Below are positions 45,661 to 56,129 of a stretch of DNA of 64,000 nt, piece by piece. Position 1 is the stretch's first letter; every line of letters starts with the position of its first letter. Origin of the DNA: Ornithodoros turicata. Taxonomy: Eukaryota; Arthropoda; Arachnida; Ixodida; Argasidae. The position numbers were made by a program, and so were the translations under genes. The notes under the pieces were generated by a model, which saw nothing but the letters and a program-made list of their open reading frames with translations, did not search any database and had not been told where the DNA came from. The stretch lies in contig NC_088202.1 of assembly GCF_037126465.1 (NCBI RefSeq), forward strand, positions 87,214,160-87,278,159, in the 5' to 3' direction.

Positions 45661-46689
45661 GGATTGTTTCTCGCTCTTTGCAGGACGGTACGGCATGCGG
45701 TGAATTGGACGGGCCTTTTCGTCGACGATGATGCGGTGCTTCGCAATGGGCGTTTGTCTTACTTTCGACGATGCAGCGAAGCAGTCACTGAAATCGTTGA
45801 GCATCTGGAGAAGGGTTTGCTTTTGAGTTGTATTGAGTTGAGGGTTTACGTCGAAATGTTCGGCCTCGTGTTCCATGGTGACCGCGATGCGAGCAGTGTC
45901 CATCAGGCAAACATCCGTGGTGGAGTATTGGTCTACGATGACGGCTATCTTCGTGCCGTTCGCCAGATGTTGTGGCTCCGGGCGAAAATTTGTGACCAGG
46001 AGTCCGAATATTCCGTTTCTTACGGGCACAATTCCTCTTGCTATCCCAATTCCTCGTTCGAGGAGAAGTTGCGTGTTGCCTTCAGCCAACAAACAGCCAG
46101 TCGGTGCTCTCTCGCACGTAGCGGTCACAAGGACTGACGACAAGGGAGGCAGGTTGACGTGCTGAGTCGTCACGGCGGTTACGTCCGTGTTTGCGCGTTT
46201 CTCCGGGGTTATTCGTGCCCACCACTTGTCTTCTGCTGTTTCCGGCGTTGTAAAAGAGATAACTCCGTTTGTGAAGTCGATGATTGCTTCGTTTTCAACT
46301 AGAAAGTCCATTCCGAGTATTACATCCCGTGGGCAGTTCGGCAAAACGGCAAAGCTGACGACGTACTGGATGTCACGCACTTGTATGACTGCCGTGCATC
46401 GGCCAGTCGGTGTTACGACGTGTTCACCAGCAGTGCCGATGTTAGGCTCATCCCACTTCGTTTGCACCTTGCGAAGCTTCTTAGCCAACCTACCACTTAT
46501 AACAGAGTCGTCGGCTCCGGTATCGATTAACGCAATCATCTCATGGCCGTCGATGAGTATTTTCAGGTTATTGGTAATTTTTCGAGCGTCGTGTTGGTGC
46601 TGCGTTGCTGTTCGTCGAGTTGGAGGAATTGTAACTTGTCGTCGGTCCGCAGCTTCACCTCCCGGAGCTGCAGTCTTCAGTTTTCCCGG
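45637..46689 (-). pseudogene. Gypsy protease and Pol N-terminus
   Basis: The frame follows directly, in the same phase, after the gag TAA at 46690-46692 and contains no further stop to 45637. It carries the aspartic protease active site MIALIDTGADDSVISGRLAK (D-T-G-A), GMDFLVENEAIIDFTNG and the tail ...[20 protein letters not shown] that leads into RT. It is cut off by a frameshift just before the RT frame. Confidence 0.9.
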
Positions 46690-47883
46690 TTAGGGCTGCG
46701 CCACACAACGTCTTGCCGGTGAGGGTGAACGTGCTCTTCCTGGCGACCTGCTGCGGTGGGGGACGCTCCGGGACAGGTCACGTCGCGAGCCAGCAGAAGC
46801 ATTCTGCTGCCGTAGATAGTCTTCAATTGCGGCGGGGCGACTACCGCGCTGGGGGCGGGGGGCGTCGGGTGAAAAACCGGGAAGGCCAAGTCGTCGGTAG
46901 GGACATCGGCGATAGACGTGGTTGGCCTCTCCGCAGTGGTAGCAGAGCGGTCTGAAGTCGGGAGTCCGCCAAACGTCCGTTCTGCGAAACGGCTGAGAGT
47001 GTGGCGGGACGCTCGGAGTAGGTTGGACAGGCCGAGGAGGCGTCCAACGGTTTCCGTAGTACGACGGACGAGTAGGTGGCACCTGTCTCACAGCGGCGGC
47101 GTAGGTTGGTCTCGGTACTTCGGCGTCGGGGTTGGCGGTTGACGATGTCTGGATTGCCTGCTGAACCTCGTCCTTGATGATCGCACCGATCGAAGATGAA
47201 GGGTCTTGAGCCTTTTCAGGACAGAGGAGAGCTCGTACTTCTTCGCGTACCACCTCTCGAATCAGCTGTCTGAGCGATCCGACGTCGAGGCCAGCGGCCG
47301 TGGAGAAAGCCTCGTAGCCCTGGTGTCGTTCGTTGACGGTAGCGCGAGAGAGCAGGGTCCTCTCAATGCGGACAGCTTCGTCCAGAAAAGCGTCGGTCGT
47401 GGCGGGTGGATCCCGGGACAGGGCGCGAAAAATTTCTTCTTTTACGCCCCTCATGAGTCGCTCAACCTTCTTCTCCTCGGATGCTTTGGGGTCAGCTCGC
47501 CGGAAGAGCCGCAACACATCTTCGACGAAGCCTGTAACGCTTTCGTTTGGCAGCTGGATCCGTCTCTGGAGCAGATGTTCAGCGCGTTCAGCTCGTTGCT
47601 GAAAAGCGAACGCCTCGCGGAGTTTGCTTTTGAAGACGTCCCCGGACGTGAGCGAAGTCTCCCGGTTCTCGAACCATGTCTTCGCGGTGCCTTCCAGGGA
47701 GAAATAGACGTTCACGAGCTTCTGGTCGTCACTCCAGTTGTTGAACTTGGCGATCCGCTCATAGTGGTCGACCCAATCGTCCACGTCGTCGTAATACTCC
47801 CCGCTGAATGTCTTCGGCGACCGTGCAGGGGCTATGGGCGTGGCAACAGGTTGCGCCACTTGGGCACTGGTCTCCGCAGTCAT
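46690..47883 (-). CDS. Gypsy Gag polyprotein
   Basis: 397 codons, intact. N-terminal capsid-like region (KTFSGEYYDDVDDWVDHYER, FSLEGTAKTWFENR, LQRRIQLPNESVTGFVEDVL: retrotransposon_gag type fold), an Ala/Pro linker, and one zinc knuckle, CYHCGEANHVYRRC (C-x2-C-x4-H-x4-C), followed by an Arg/Ser-rich tail. Gag packages element RNA into virus-like particles. It starts about 125 bp after the 5' LTR and ends at TAA 46690-46692, beyond which Pol continues in the same phase. Opposite-strand frames here are shadows. Confidence 0.92.
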   Translation of the reverse strand: MTAETSAQVAQPVATPIAPARSPKTFSGEYYDDVDDWVDHYERIAKFNNWSDDQKLVNVYFSLEGTAKTWFENRETSLTSGDVFKSKLREAFAFQQRAERAEHLLQRRIQLPNESVTGFVEDVLRLFRRADPKASEEKKVERLMRGVKEEIFRALSRDPPATTDAFLDEAVRIERTLLSRATVNERHQGYEAFSTAAGLDVGSLRQLIREVVREEVRALLCPEKAQDPSSSIGAIIKDEVQQAIQTSSTANPDAEVPRPTYAAAVRQVPPTRPSYYGNRWTPPRPVQPTPSVPPHSQPFRRTDVWRTPDFRPLCYHCGEANHVYRRCPYRRLGLPGFSPDAPRPQRGSRPAAIEDYLRQQNASAGSRRDLSRSVPHRSRSPGRARSPSPARRCVAQP

Positions 47884-48007
47884 CTTCTTCTTGCGTTTAG
47901 GGGTTCTAATGGACCGAATTCTGCAGGCAGACCAAGCTGCCTTCTGCTTTGTCGCAGTTGGTCTTCCAAGCCGTTGGACAAGGAATGCCCCGCACCTCCA
48001 CCAGAAA

Positions 48008-48309
48008 TGTCACGAAGCGAAATGGGTCGGCGAGTCGTCGAATAAACAGCGAACGGTTTATTAGACTACTTGGTAGCAAAACACAAGAGTGATAGCTCTC
48101 TGAATACAAGTGAGTCCAAAGAATGAATGCTCCAGCTTGGAGCGCACAAGCATTTAAGCGTCGCGCCGAAAAGTCTAGAAACAGCACGTGCGTTTGCCAG
48201 AGAGCAGGCGATGTGTCTGGAAGCTTCTTGCTTCTTCTTCAGCATGCGCTGGGATGAGATGTACCGTTTCGTGCCTGCCCTGGAAGTTTCGCGATGATGA
48301 TTCGTGGCA
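48008..48309 (-). repeat. Gypsy 5' LTR (302 bp)
   Basis: On the minus strand begins TGCCACGAATCATC and ends TTCGTGACA (TG...CA). Confidence 0.93.
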
Positions 48310-48700
48310 ATATACGTTTGTGTGCCGTGTGTTACGAAGATTACGTGATTAGAAATGTAGACCTGTAAAAATGTTCGCCTGCATATCATGCTTGTAAAAT
48401 CATCCATTGGCATCGCGGCATTTGATAATAGATTCTTTTCAACATATATTGTCAAAAGACGTTATAGGTACACTTTGAATTACACATTTGTCTTTTGCTC
48501 ATGCATAAGAGGGCTAGTCCAACTGTTTGAGAAATATACATGCATTGTGGAATTTTATTCATGAAATATGATAAGTTTTCACAAAAGATTAGTGATCCTT
48601 TTTTGTAATCATAGACTGATGTATGCCTCTAAATTTCAATGACCGATCCTTTTCCGGCAATTCTATACTTCGGGTTTTGAACTTGTACAGAACGCAGTCA
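48310..48700. other. Unique centre of the palindrome, right part
   Basis: AT-rich sequence not found in the left arm. No frame of note. Confidence 0.5.
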
Positions 48701-48915
48701 GGTAAAACCTATTTGATGGTCAGCTCTGATTCCATATGAGAACTCTTACACACAGTGTGGAATATTCGTTTCCTTAGCGATCACTGTTCTCAGTCTAGCC
48801 ATGCTAAATGCAGAGTGTTTTTCATTGTGATGCGTAGAATTCATTATATTGATGACAAAGATTACATTTATTATTTCAGTTACATGCTTGTTTATTCCGA
48901 TAAATTACAATCGTC

Positions 48916-49751
48916 CTATTCCAATCTCTGAAGTTTTCGTTTGTTCTCATGATTGATGAATTCAGAACGTATTACATAATGATTTCTTATTATCGGTCCC
49001 TTGAATCCAGCGTTGATTAATGCAATCGATACGTTGTCGCCGCATTTGTATCGCTTGAGTAACTTGCACTTTGTTGCGATGAACTTGCACAATCTCTTAT
49101 TGATGTTTCCTTTCTTTGTATGAAGATTATTGAATGGCGTACAAGACAGTATTAGATGAAAATCGTCCGGTGGTCCACCGCAGTTGATATGTTCGTTGAG
49201 TTTCAATAAGTGATGATACATCGGACCTTGCACGACAATATTGAACTTTTGCTCATTCGACATCGTTGCGAGAACTGGTAGAAGAAAATAATTGCGTTGC
49301 CGTGGTAGTTGAACATATCATGTGATAAGATGTTATGTACTTTCCATCTCAGATATGTGTAATGTCAACAAATCCGTAATGAATCGTGCGATATAGACCG
49401 CTTGTATATGATAATTTGATCTCGCTGCTTTCTTGATGAATGCAATGCTCATTGCAATGATTACAATTACATCTGGTCTAGTGTATTCCAATTCTTCGTT
49501 AGCAAACCTCAAAAACACCGCCATCAATCCCAGTGGCCCTTCTGACGTTGATGTGCAGACATTTTTATAAGTATTGTAGATGCGGCATATAAATTCTTGC
49601 ACCTTCAATTCTGTAGTTTGTACCATATCTCCGAATAGGACCATGTCTAGGACGTATCAAAATGCATCGATAATGGAATCGTTTCGCGGCTCTTCTTTTT
49701 CGAAGCTGTTTTTTATCACATCTTCCCATGACTTATGGTAGCGAGTACAAA
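48916..49751 (-). pseudogene. Unknown reading frame B/C, right-arm copy
   Basis: Same gene as 43800-44646. Here the phase is unbroken from MDRFCTRYHKSWEDVIKN through MVLFGDMVQTTELKVQEFIC, LMAVFLRFANEELEYTRPDV and HISEMEST to MSNEQKFNIVVQGPMYHHLL and KLQRLE, interrupted only by three stops: after ...SIIDAF (TGA), after SEMEST (TAA) and shortly after that (TGA). The first two stops coincide with those in the left arm but use different codons. The final 115 codons (49263-48916) are intact, with seven differences from the left arm. Function unknown. Confidence 0.5.
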
Positions 49752-50569
49752 ATCTGTCCATCTCTTCAATGTAGAGCAATTGTCTCTTCTGTTTTCAAGT
49801 GCGCGTCTATGCTTAATTAAAAGCATATCTATGCTCATTTTATTGATTTTTTTTTTTTGTTTAGAATGTTATTAATATCCACCTGCCATGAGAATTATGG
49901 ATATTGATTTACAAAAAGATGTGATGAGCAAGAAAAAATATGTGCTTCCAATGACTCTATGTACAAGACCATGCTAGAACCCTCCCTTTGATGTTGGTGT
50001 CGTCGGCTTTCATCCATCACTCACTTTATCTCTTGAACCCACTAGTTGATCTTGTTTATACATTGAAATTACAAGTTTCTGTTCAGATTCTGTGGTGTAT
50101 TCACGCTGCTTGCTTAGAAATGATTTGTCTGAATTAATTCTTGTTTTGTTTCAGGTTCGAATGATATTCTATGAGTTGGGCATTATGTATACATGACGTA
50201 TTAATTGTGTCTGTCGATTTCCTGTATAGGAAAACTTTTAAATATTTCTCGCTTGCTTAGAAAGTTACTGCCTGAAATAATTATTGTCTTGTATTTGTTT
50301 CAATTGATCACTCCATTGACATCAGTAAAAATAATTTCTGAGTTGGGAATGCCTCATATTTCTCAGTTGTGTTTCACATTTGATTTTTCTGTGTGGTTCA
50401 TCTATATAGAACTTTCTGTTGCAAGATATTAGAGAAATTGATGTAATTAAACTTCTTTCTCGTTTTTGATTGATTGAGTATTGTTGCTATCATTTAATAA
50501 TTTGGACTTTCTCTACATCCTCAATAAAAAAATATTGCCTCTGTACAAACTTAGCCGACTATGTCATCC

Positions 50570-51027
50570 AGTTTGACGTGTTTTTTTCTGTTTTGTTTTG
50601 CAATAAACCTATATCCCCCCCTCCCCCCAGTTTGACGAAAGACTTCCGTTTCAAGGAAAGGATGAGAAAAGATCGTGATCCCCGCGAATAATATCAGCAT
50701 CTATTTGCGCTGCACAATAAAATATATCGCCTTTGTACTATCTTATCTGACCTCGAAAGCGCCCTGTTTGCTGGAAGAAGGAATATAGCCCCAGGTTCAT
50801 CTATATAGAACTTTAAAGTTATTACAAAAATGATTAAATTTGTTTCTCATTGTTTTTGATTGAGTATTGCTATCATTGAATAATTTGGACTTTCTCTACA
50901 TGTTGAATAAAAATATCGCCTCTCAGTACAAACTTAGCCGACTATGTCATCCACTTTGACGAAAGCCTTCCGTTTCAAGGAAAGGGTGCGAAAAGATAGT
51001 GACCCCCGCGAATAATACCGACATCTA
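50570..51027. repeat. Extra sequence in right arm with duplicated block
   Basis: The block tttgacgaaagacttccgtttcaaggaa ... cccgcgaataata at 50630-50700 recurs at 50955-51018, and actttctctacatgttgaataaaaatatcgcctct (50889) repeats 50509. It is absent from the left arm. The mariner inserted in the second unit. Confidence 0.6.
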
Positions 51028-51966
51028 CGAGGGGTGTTCAAGTCAAACCGGGACTTTTCATTTTTCGCAAAAAGTAAAATGAACTTATAGGCGAGAAATT
51101 AGTTTTATTTTCCAACGTAATCTCCAGCTGCACTAGTGCACTTGTCCCAGCGTTTCACGAGGGCTTGGATGCCAGCAGCGTAGAAATCCTTACCGGCGCG
51201 TAGCAGCCATGATCGGACTGCATTGTTGATCTCATCGTCGCAGCTGAAGTGGCGACCCCCAAGGAACGCCTTCAGTGGCCCGAAGAGATGGAAATCGCGG
51301 GGGCGAGGTCTGGACTGTAAGGGGGATGTGGCAGAAACTCCCAGCCAAGTTCCTGTAAGGTGCGTGTCGTGAGATGCGCGGTATGCGGGCGTGCATTGTC
51401 CTGTAGGAGGAGGACTCCTTTGGTGATGAGGCCCGGCCGCTTTTGCTTCAGCGCTCTACGCACATCCCTGATAACCTGGCAGTAATATGCACCATTGATC
51501 GCACTGTATGCACTATTGATATTGAGACATGCTATCCTTCGGTCCTTGAGGATCAGGCGCTCCACAAGTTCGACGTTCTCAGGAACTCTGACACTGGGCT
51601 CTGAGCCGCCCCGAGCGGGGTCGTCCTGCATTGATTTACGGCCGTCTCGGAACCGTTTGCACCACCCAAACGCTTCGCTGCGGCTAGGTGTATCGTGGCC
51701 ACACTGAGCCTGAAGTCTTCTGTGAATTTCAGATGACTTTACGATTTCATTCCCAAGAAACTTCATGACAATTCGCGGTTCGATGTGCGCGCTCACCTCG
51801 TTGTCGGCCATCTTGTCCAGCACGTGCCTTCTGTTTTGCACAAACTTTGGACCACCACGTGGTGAATGCGGAGGGCTGTCGCGTGTGAAAATGACGAAAA
51901 AGAAGTAGCGCAACCGATTTGTACAGTCAGGAGACAGAAAGTCCCGGTTTGACTTGAACGGCCCTC
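51028..51966 (-). mobile_element. Internally deleted mariner element (939 bp)
   Basis: TA lies at 51026-51027 and 51967-51968. Terminal inverted repeats: left cgaggggtgttcaagtcaaa then ccgggacttt; the right complement starts gagggccgttcaagtcaaac. It encodes a broken transposase on the minus strand. Confidence 0.92.
51105..51811 (-). pseudogene. Mariner transposase, missing central catalytic part
   Basis: Starts MADNEVSAHIEPRIVMKFLG, with helix-turn-helix region RSEAFGWCKRFRDGRKSMQD. It jumps from NSAYSAI to NGAYYCQVIRDVRRALKQKR, so the segment with the first catalytic Asp is deleted, then has GVLLLQDNARPHTAHL (second Asp) and HPPYSPDLAP (third Asp). A frameshift near 51272 follows, then FHLFGPLKAFLGGRHFSCDD to AAGDYVGK and TAA at 51105-51107. 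About 235 codons remain of about 345 usual in the family. It cannot catalyse transposition. Confidence 0.92.
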
Positions 51967-52049
51967 TATTTGCGCTGCACAATAAAATATATCGTCTTTC
52001 TAGTATCTTATCTGACCTCGCGAGCGCCCGGTTTGCTTGAGGAAGGAAT

Positions 52050-52202
52050 CCCGAGCAGCGCAATGTACTGAAAGTCGAGTGCAATAGGGGTGGACGGGTA
52101 CGTGGAAGACTTTGAACAGACTCTTGAAACTCAGGAACATTGATAAGACACATACCCTCCACCCATATTGCACTCGACTTTCAGTACACTGTGCTGCTTG
52201 GG
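52050..52202. mobile_element. MITE family C copy 2, AAT target duplication
   Basis: 153 bp, flanked by AAT (52047-52049 and 52203-52205). The empty site gaaggaatatagcc is preserved at 50778-50791 in the duplicated block, which confirms the ends. Confidence 0.9.
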
Positions 52203-52334
52203 AATATAGCCCTCAACCCTTTGAGTGATAAAGCATGCGCAGAACTTTGGCCGCATAGACAGAGAGATAATGTGTCTCCCGGCTTTGAAGAAAAACCGAG
52301 ATCTTCACATATCGTACTGAACCCATGAGTTGGA

Positions 52335-52950
52335 TGTCTCTGTCAAAGTAAGGTTTGTATCGTTCGTTAGAATGAAAATTGTATAGTGCTCGATTAGATT
52401 AAGTCACGAAGATGATTTTATGATGGTTCAATGATAGATTATTTTCCTCTATTGTTGTTTACGTGGCGCCGCTTAGAGTGTACCTCTGTTGTGTTCTTGT
52501 TTACGTGATTTGCTAGGAGCTGCAGGTGTGGCTCTCTATTAATGCTAGTTGTTGATTATGATGTTTCTCATTATTTCCTTATGTCTATGCTATTCACTTT
52601 ATAAGAAACTGATTAATTAAAAGTCGCGTATTGTTGGAATAACCGACTTATCTTCCCTATTGTGCTCGAAATGTTCATAACTGTCACAAAACAGGCGTAC
52701 GCCTCCCGTCTTCAACAAATCAGTGCAGATATTATTAGAGCTGGTTGTTGGCTAGGATCGTGCTATGTGGTGAAGTTCATTTTTATCATATCTATTTTCT
52801 GTGTTGGATTCATAAAACAAAGTAAGGTTTGTAGTGCCTGTTAGAATGAAAATTATATAGTGTTCGATTATATTATGTCACGAGGATGCTTTTATTATAG
52901 TTAAAATGATAGATTATTCTCCTCATCTGTTGTTTTGATTAGGAATAACT
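52335..52950. repeat. Local duplication in right arm
   Basis: caaagtaaggtttgtat ... cgttagaatgaaaattgtat (52338-52480) recurs at 52818-52950. A MITE B fragment lies between the two. Confidence 0.65.
52676..52790. mobile_element. MITE family B, right-half fragment
   Basis: taactgtcacaaaacaggcg, tacgcctcccgtcttcaac and gtgaagttcatttttat match the right half of the copy at 10660-10907. The left half is absent. Confidence 0.7.
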
Positions 52951-53055
52951 TCTTTGATTAAATGTGGTGTTATAGATTTTATTTCCTCTTGTGTTCATGT
53001 CGTTCTTGTCGTTCGTGTCCCAAGGTCTTCTGGGGTCTCTGCTGTTCACAATTAA

Positions 53056-53238
53056 TTACATACAACTATCAGAACTTGTAATTAAAGCTCCACTATGGTG
53101 GTCACGTATAGGAATATTAGACATTTTAGAATAAAACTTGTAATTTTGATTGTAATTGTATTGAATAAGAATATCTTCTTTGATTAAATGTAGTGTTATA
53201 GATTTTATTTCCTCTTGTGTTCGTGTCATTCTTGTCAT
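53056..53238 (-). CDS. Conserved 60-codon frame A, right-arm copy (unknown)
   Basis: MTRMTRTQEEIKSITLHLIK to NIPIRDHHSGALITSSDSCM, same length as 42566-42748. Not recognised. Confidence 0.35.
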   Translation of the reverse strand: MTRMTRTQEEIKSITLHLIKEDILIQYNYNQNYKFYSKMSNIPIRDHHSGALITSSDSCM

Positions 53239-53526
53239 TCATGTCCCATGGGCTTCCATGGATTAAAGTATGGTTGTTGATATTAAAATGTACCTTTTTC
53301 AGGTTATCCAATGTAACCTCAGTATTTTATGTATTATTGAAAGTAGAATATGATAATAAAGGAGATTTTCTTTCAGATTATTGTTGATATAATGGAAGTG
53401 TGATTGTTGATATTAAAATGTGTCTTTATACAGTGTGGCCGCAGTATTGAATGAATTATTGAATGCGAATGTAGTTTCCTATAATAATAAGTCATCTTTC
53501 AGGTCGTTGGTGCGGGGCTGCGTAAT

Positions 53527-55127
53527 CCACCGCTTGCGGAAAGACTGGCGCCGTCTGTTGGACGCGGAAGGAACTATAGCGCTCCCTTCGTCCGAGAGTG
53601 TTCGGTTAGAACGCTCTTGAAATATCGCCGTTTGTTTCTTGCCGTCTTGTTGACTGTTTCTTTGGGTGTTTGTCGTTCTGATCGAGGAGAGAGAGAATTT
53701 CTGCCCATGATCGAGGAGGATGGCATCCCGTTTCCGTTCTTGGAGTTCGGGTGGACAGTATTTTTTTTAGCATGCTCTCATCCAAGTTCTAACCAAACGC
53801 ATTCGCCGCCTGGGAGCCTTGGCCCACACAAAAAGTATATAAAAGGGTACTATGTCGTAGACAGTATCAGGGAGTTGAAGCTCCGTCTAAGAAGGTTCCA
53901 GTCGTGAAGTGCGAAATGAATGTATATATTGTAGCTTGTAGCGCATATAGTGAATGAGTATAATATATATATAGCCTTAATGTCTTAGTCTTATTCGTAT
54001 AGTCTTAATATGTAGTAATGTATAGTGTGAGAATATAATGTATGTACAGAATGTATATAATGTGTGTAGTCAGTGCTTATAATGAATGTAGTAAATGCAG
54101 TTAGTGCTACAAACATTTTCCTGGATGCTGTTCTCAATGATGACTGGCTCATTACTTTGTTCATCATAGGGTAACTTTACAGGTTACATTATGATAATAC
54201 GATAATACATGCACAGTTGTTTAATTCCTTCTCCTAGGCCTTGCTGTAGGATATGTACCAACCGGCCCCATACACTCTGTGTCTGTTTAATTCCTTCCCT
54301 GTGTCGTGTTAGGCCTCATTTATTAAGGATATTTCGAAATTACTAAGGTAACAGCATACATAAAATATCTGCTCAGCAATGTCCACCATGCTGATGGGAA
54401 AGGCCCGATCAAGAATCTGTAATTCTTTCACACGTCGGATCACGCGTTCAACATGCACTCTTGCACTAGCAATTTCTCTTGTACTTTGAACACTCCTCTT
54501 GATTATTTGGGCTTCTCCTCTCACCCTACTTATAGTGGACTATACACTTCAATTCCTTGGGGGAGACACGAAACATTGGAGCTCTTATCTACCAATATGG
54601 CATCACCAGCTTCGAGGCGACCTAACAATCCTCTACTCTGCATTATGTCCATATCAGATATGGACCCACTCCAAAGACGGGAAACAAGGCTGATGTAACC
54701 TTCTGGGTCACAGTCAACAACTGATTTATATGTGTTGTAGTGTTGATAACGCGAAAAGGTTTGTCTCTGTGCCTCTGGGGATTGTGACTGCAGTCGTATC
54801 GAGTACTAATCTTGTGTTAGGAAGCTTGCGAAAAGCTTTGGGCAAATTCGTTTGTTTCCTGGACGGCTGGAAATGCTGTCATGTCTCGCAATTCTTCCTG
54901 TCTTTTCATAGCCCGAACCCACGATTCGGGTTTTTGAGGACATATCATATCGCACGGAAACCTAAAAAAAACGCAACTTCTTGCCCTGCACATAATAATT
55001 CGTACAGCCGTAAAAGCTTGGAGCAGCGGCGAAATGCCGTTTGTTTTCCAGCCAGTTCGAAACCCGGCGGGAAGCACGAGGGAGCGGGGGATGTGCGCGT
55101 GCGCCGTGTCTTTTTGGCAAGTGGCGG
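53527..55127 (-). mobile_element. ISL2EU-like (PIF/Harbinger-related) DNA transposon, 1.6 kb
   Basis: Ends ccaccgcttgcggaaagac and complement ccgccacttgccaaaaagac. AT lies at 53525-53526 and 55128-55129. Comparing with the empty left arm (cgtaaatgaacaattgg) supports this 2-bp duplication. It encodes a THAP plus DDE_Tnp_4 protein on the minus strand, the combination known for ISL2EU. Too short to be autonomous and broken by frameshifts. Confidence 0.75.
54309..55060 (-). pseudogene. THAP-DDE_Tnp_4 transposase remnant
   Basis: THAP-like zinc finger first (YGCTNYYVQGKKLRFF then, after a frameshift, RFPCDMICPQKPESWVRAMK). The nuclease follows: DCDPEGYISLVSRLWSGSIS, DMDIMQSRGLLGRLEAGDAI and LVDKSSNVSCLPQGIEVYSP (the D-A-I-L-V-D segment with the second acidic residue), then IASARVHVERVIRRVKELQI and LDRAFPISMVDIAEQIFYVC (H-V-E-R with the last catalytic Glu). 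There are frameshifts between THAP and nuclease and near 54525. The first catalytic Asp region is not visible. Confidence 0.8.
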
Positions 55128-55573
55128 ATTGAAAAATTGGTAAGCAATGCGATGTATGTTGATATTATGTTTTCTTTCAGAATCTGGTGACTTGAAATAT
55201 TAATAGCGAATAAACTATGTATATTCTTTACATGTACTGTGTTGTATTTTGTTTCTTCTGTTTCAGGTGGTGAAGGTTTTTCAGCTAAGTTTTTCTCCTT
55301 CACCTGATTGTCGTCACAATTGGCAGCACTATTGGCATTACAATTGGCACAATTTCCGGCACTATTGACTTTAATAAATATATTTGAACTTGATTGGCAT
55401 TTTAATTGGCTTTAATAAATATATTTCAACTTGTACTTTTTGTGTATGACTCCTCTTTGCATGTCCATGCATGTTATAACCTCGCGGACAACCCTCCGCA
55501 CACGCGCCGCCCCGCCGATAAGCGGGAAACATTCGCGAAGGACTCAGGGGTCAACGGCACAGGGTCCAGGGGT

Positions 55574-56129
55574 TGTTGCGACTGGCCCAGTCAAGTGATC
55601 GTCTCCTGAGACAAAGACAACAGCTGCGCGACACGTACTCCAAAAGGGGACACCAAGGCTACTTCTGGTTAAGCCCTTCATTATGTGGTGCCAACCGTCT
55701 GGGTTGTGATGAGCAGTCAACACGTTAGTGAATCGACTCAGTCTTCCTGGCTGGCTAACCTTTTCAGTGACTTTCATCTTTCATCTTTCTTCCTCGTTCC
55801 CTTCGGGCATCTAAGAAGGTCACCTAGGGATAAGCTCCCTATTCATCTCCCAGAAAGCCACTCTTCGAGATCTCAAACAGGTGCGTCTGGCGATCTCGAG
55901 ACGTCTGGAGTGACCGTTGCCTGACTGGGACCGGTCAGCGGATTGGCTGGACAAGGTTAACACGTGACTCTCTCGCCCTGTGAATTTGCTTTAAAAGAGC
56001 GAGGCCATGATGGCTTGTTTGTCTGTTCTTGAGATGCTGAACATGTAAATAAACATCCGTTATTGTTGAAGACGGACCCCTGCCTGACTACCTCCAGCAC
56101 TAGACCGCACGGACCCCCGAACCGCAACA
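55574..56129 (+). mobile_element. Solo LTR (556 bp), GGGT target duplication
   Basis: Begins TGTTGCGACTGG and ends CCGCAACA (inverted TGTTGCG/CGCAACA). GGGT lies at 55570-55573 and 56130-56133. The left arm gives the empty site (ccaggggtccagg in complement). It has a TTTAAAAG promoter-like box near 55991 and AATAAA at 56048. No internal region remains, so it probably arose by LTR-LTR recombination. Confidence 0.85.

Larger units (their letters stand above)
45006..48309 (-). mobile_element. Ty3/Gypsy LTR retrotransposon, internally deleted
   Basis: Two direct LTRs (45006-45306 and 48008-48309) enclose gag, protease and the start of RT on the minus strand. A purine-rich ggaggggacaa tract lies just inside the 3' LTR (45307-45318) as polypurine tract. 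The sequence after the 5' LTR reads tttctggtggaggtgcgggg, the usual place of the primer-binding site. The rest of RT, RNase H and integrase are missing: the coding frame ends abruptly near 45385. The element inserted in the centre of the palindromic element. Confidence 0.93.

Noticed and set aside
46187..46693. 168-codon plus-strand frame
   Set aside because: Shadow of the Gypsy protease region on the opposite strand.
47206..48045. 279-codon open frame on the plus strand
   Set aside because: It is antisense to the Gypsy gag, whose zinc knuckle and capsid motifs make the minus strand the coding one.
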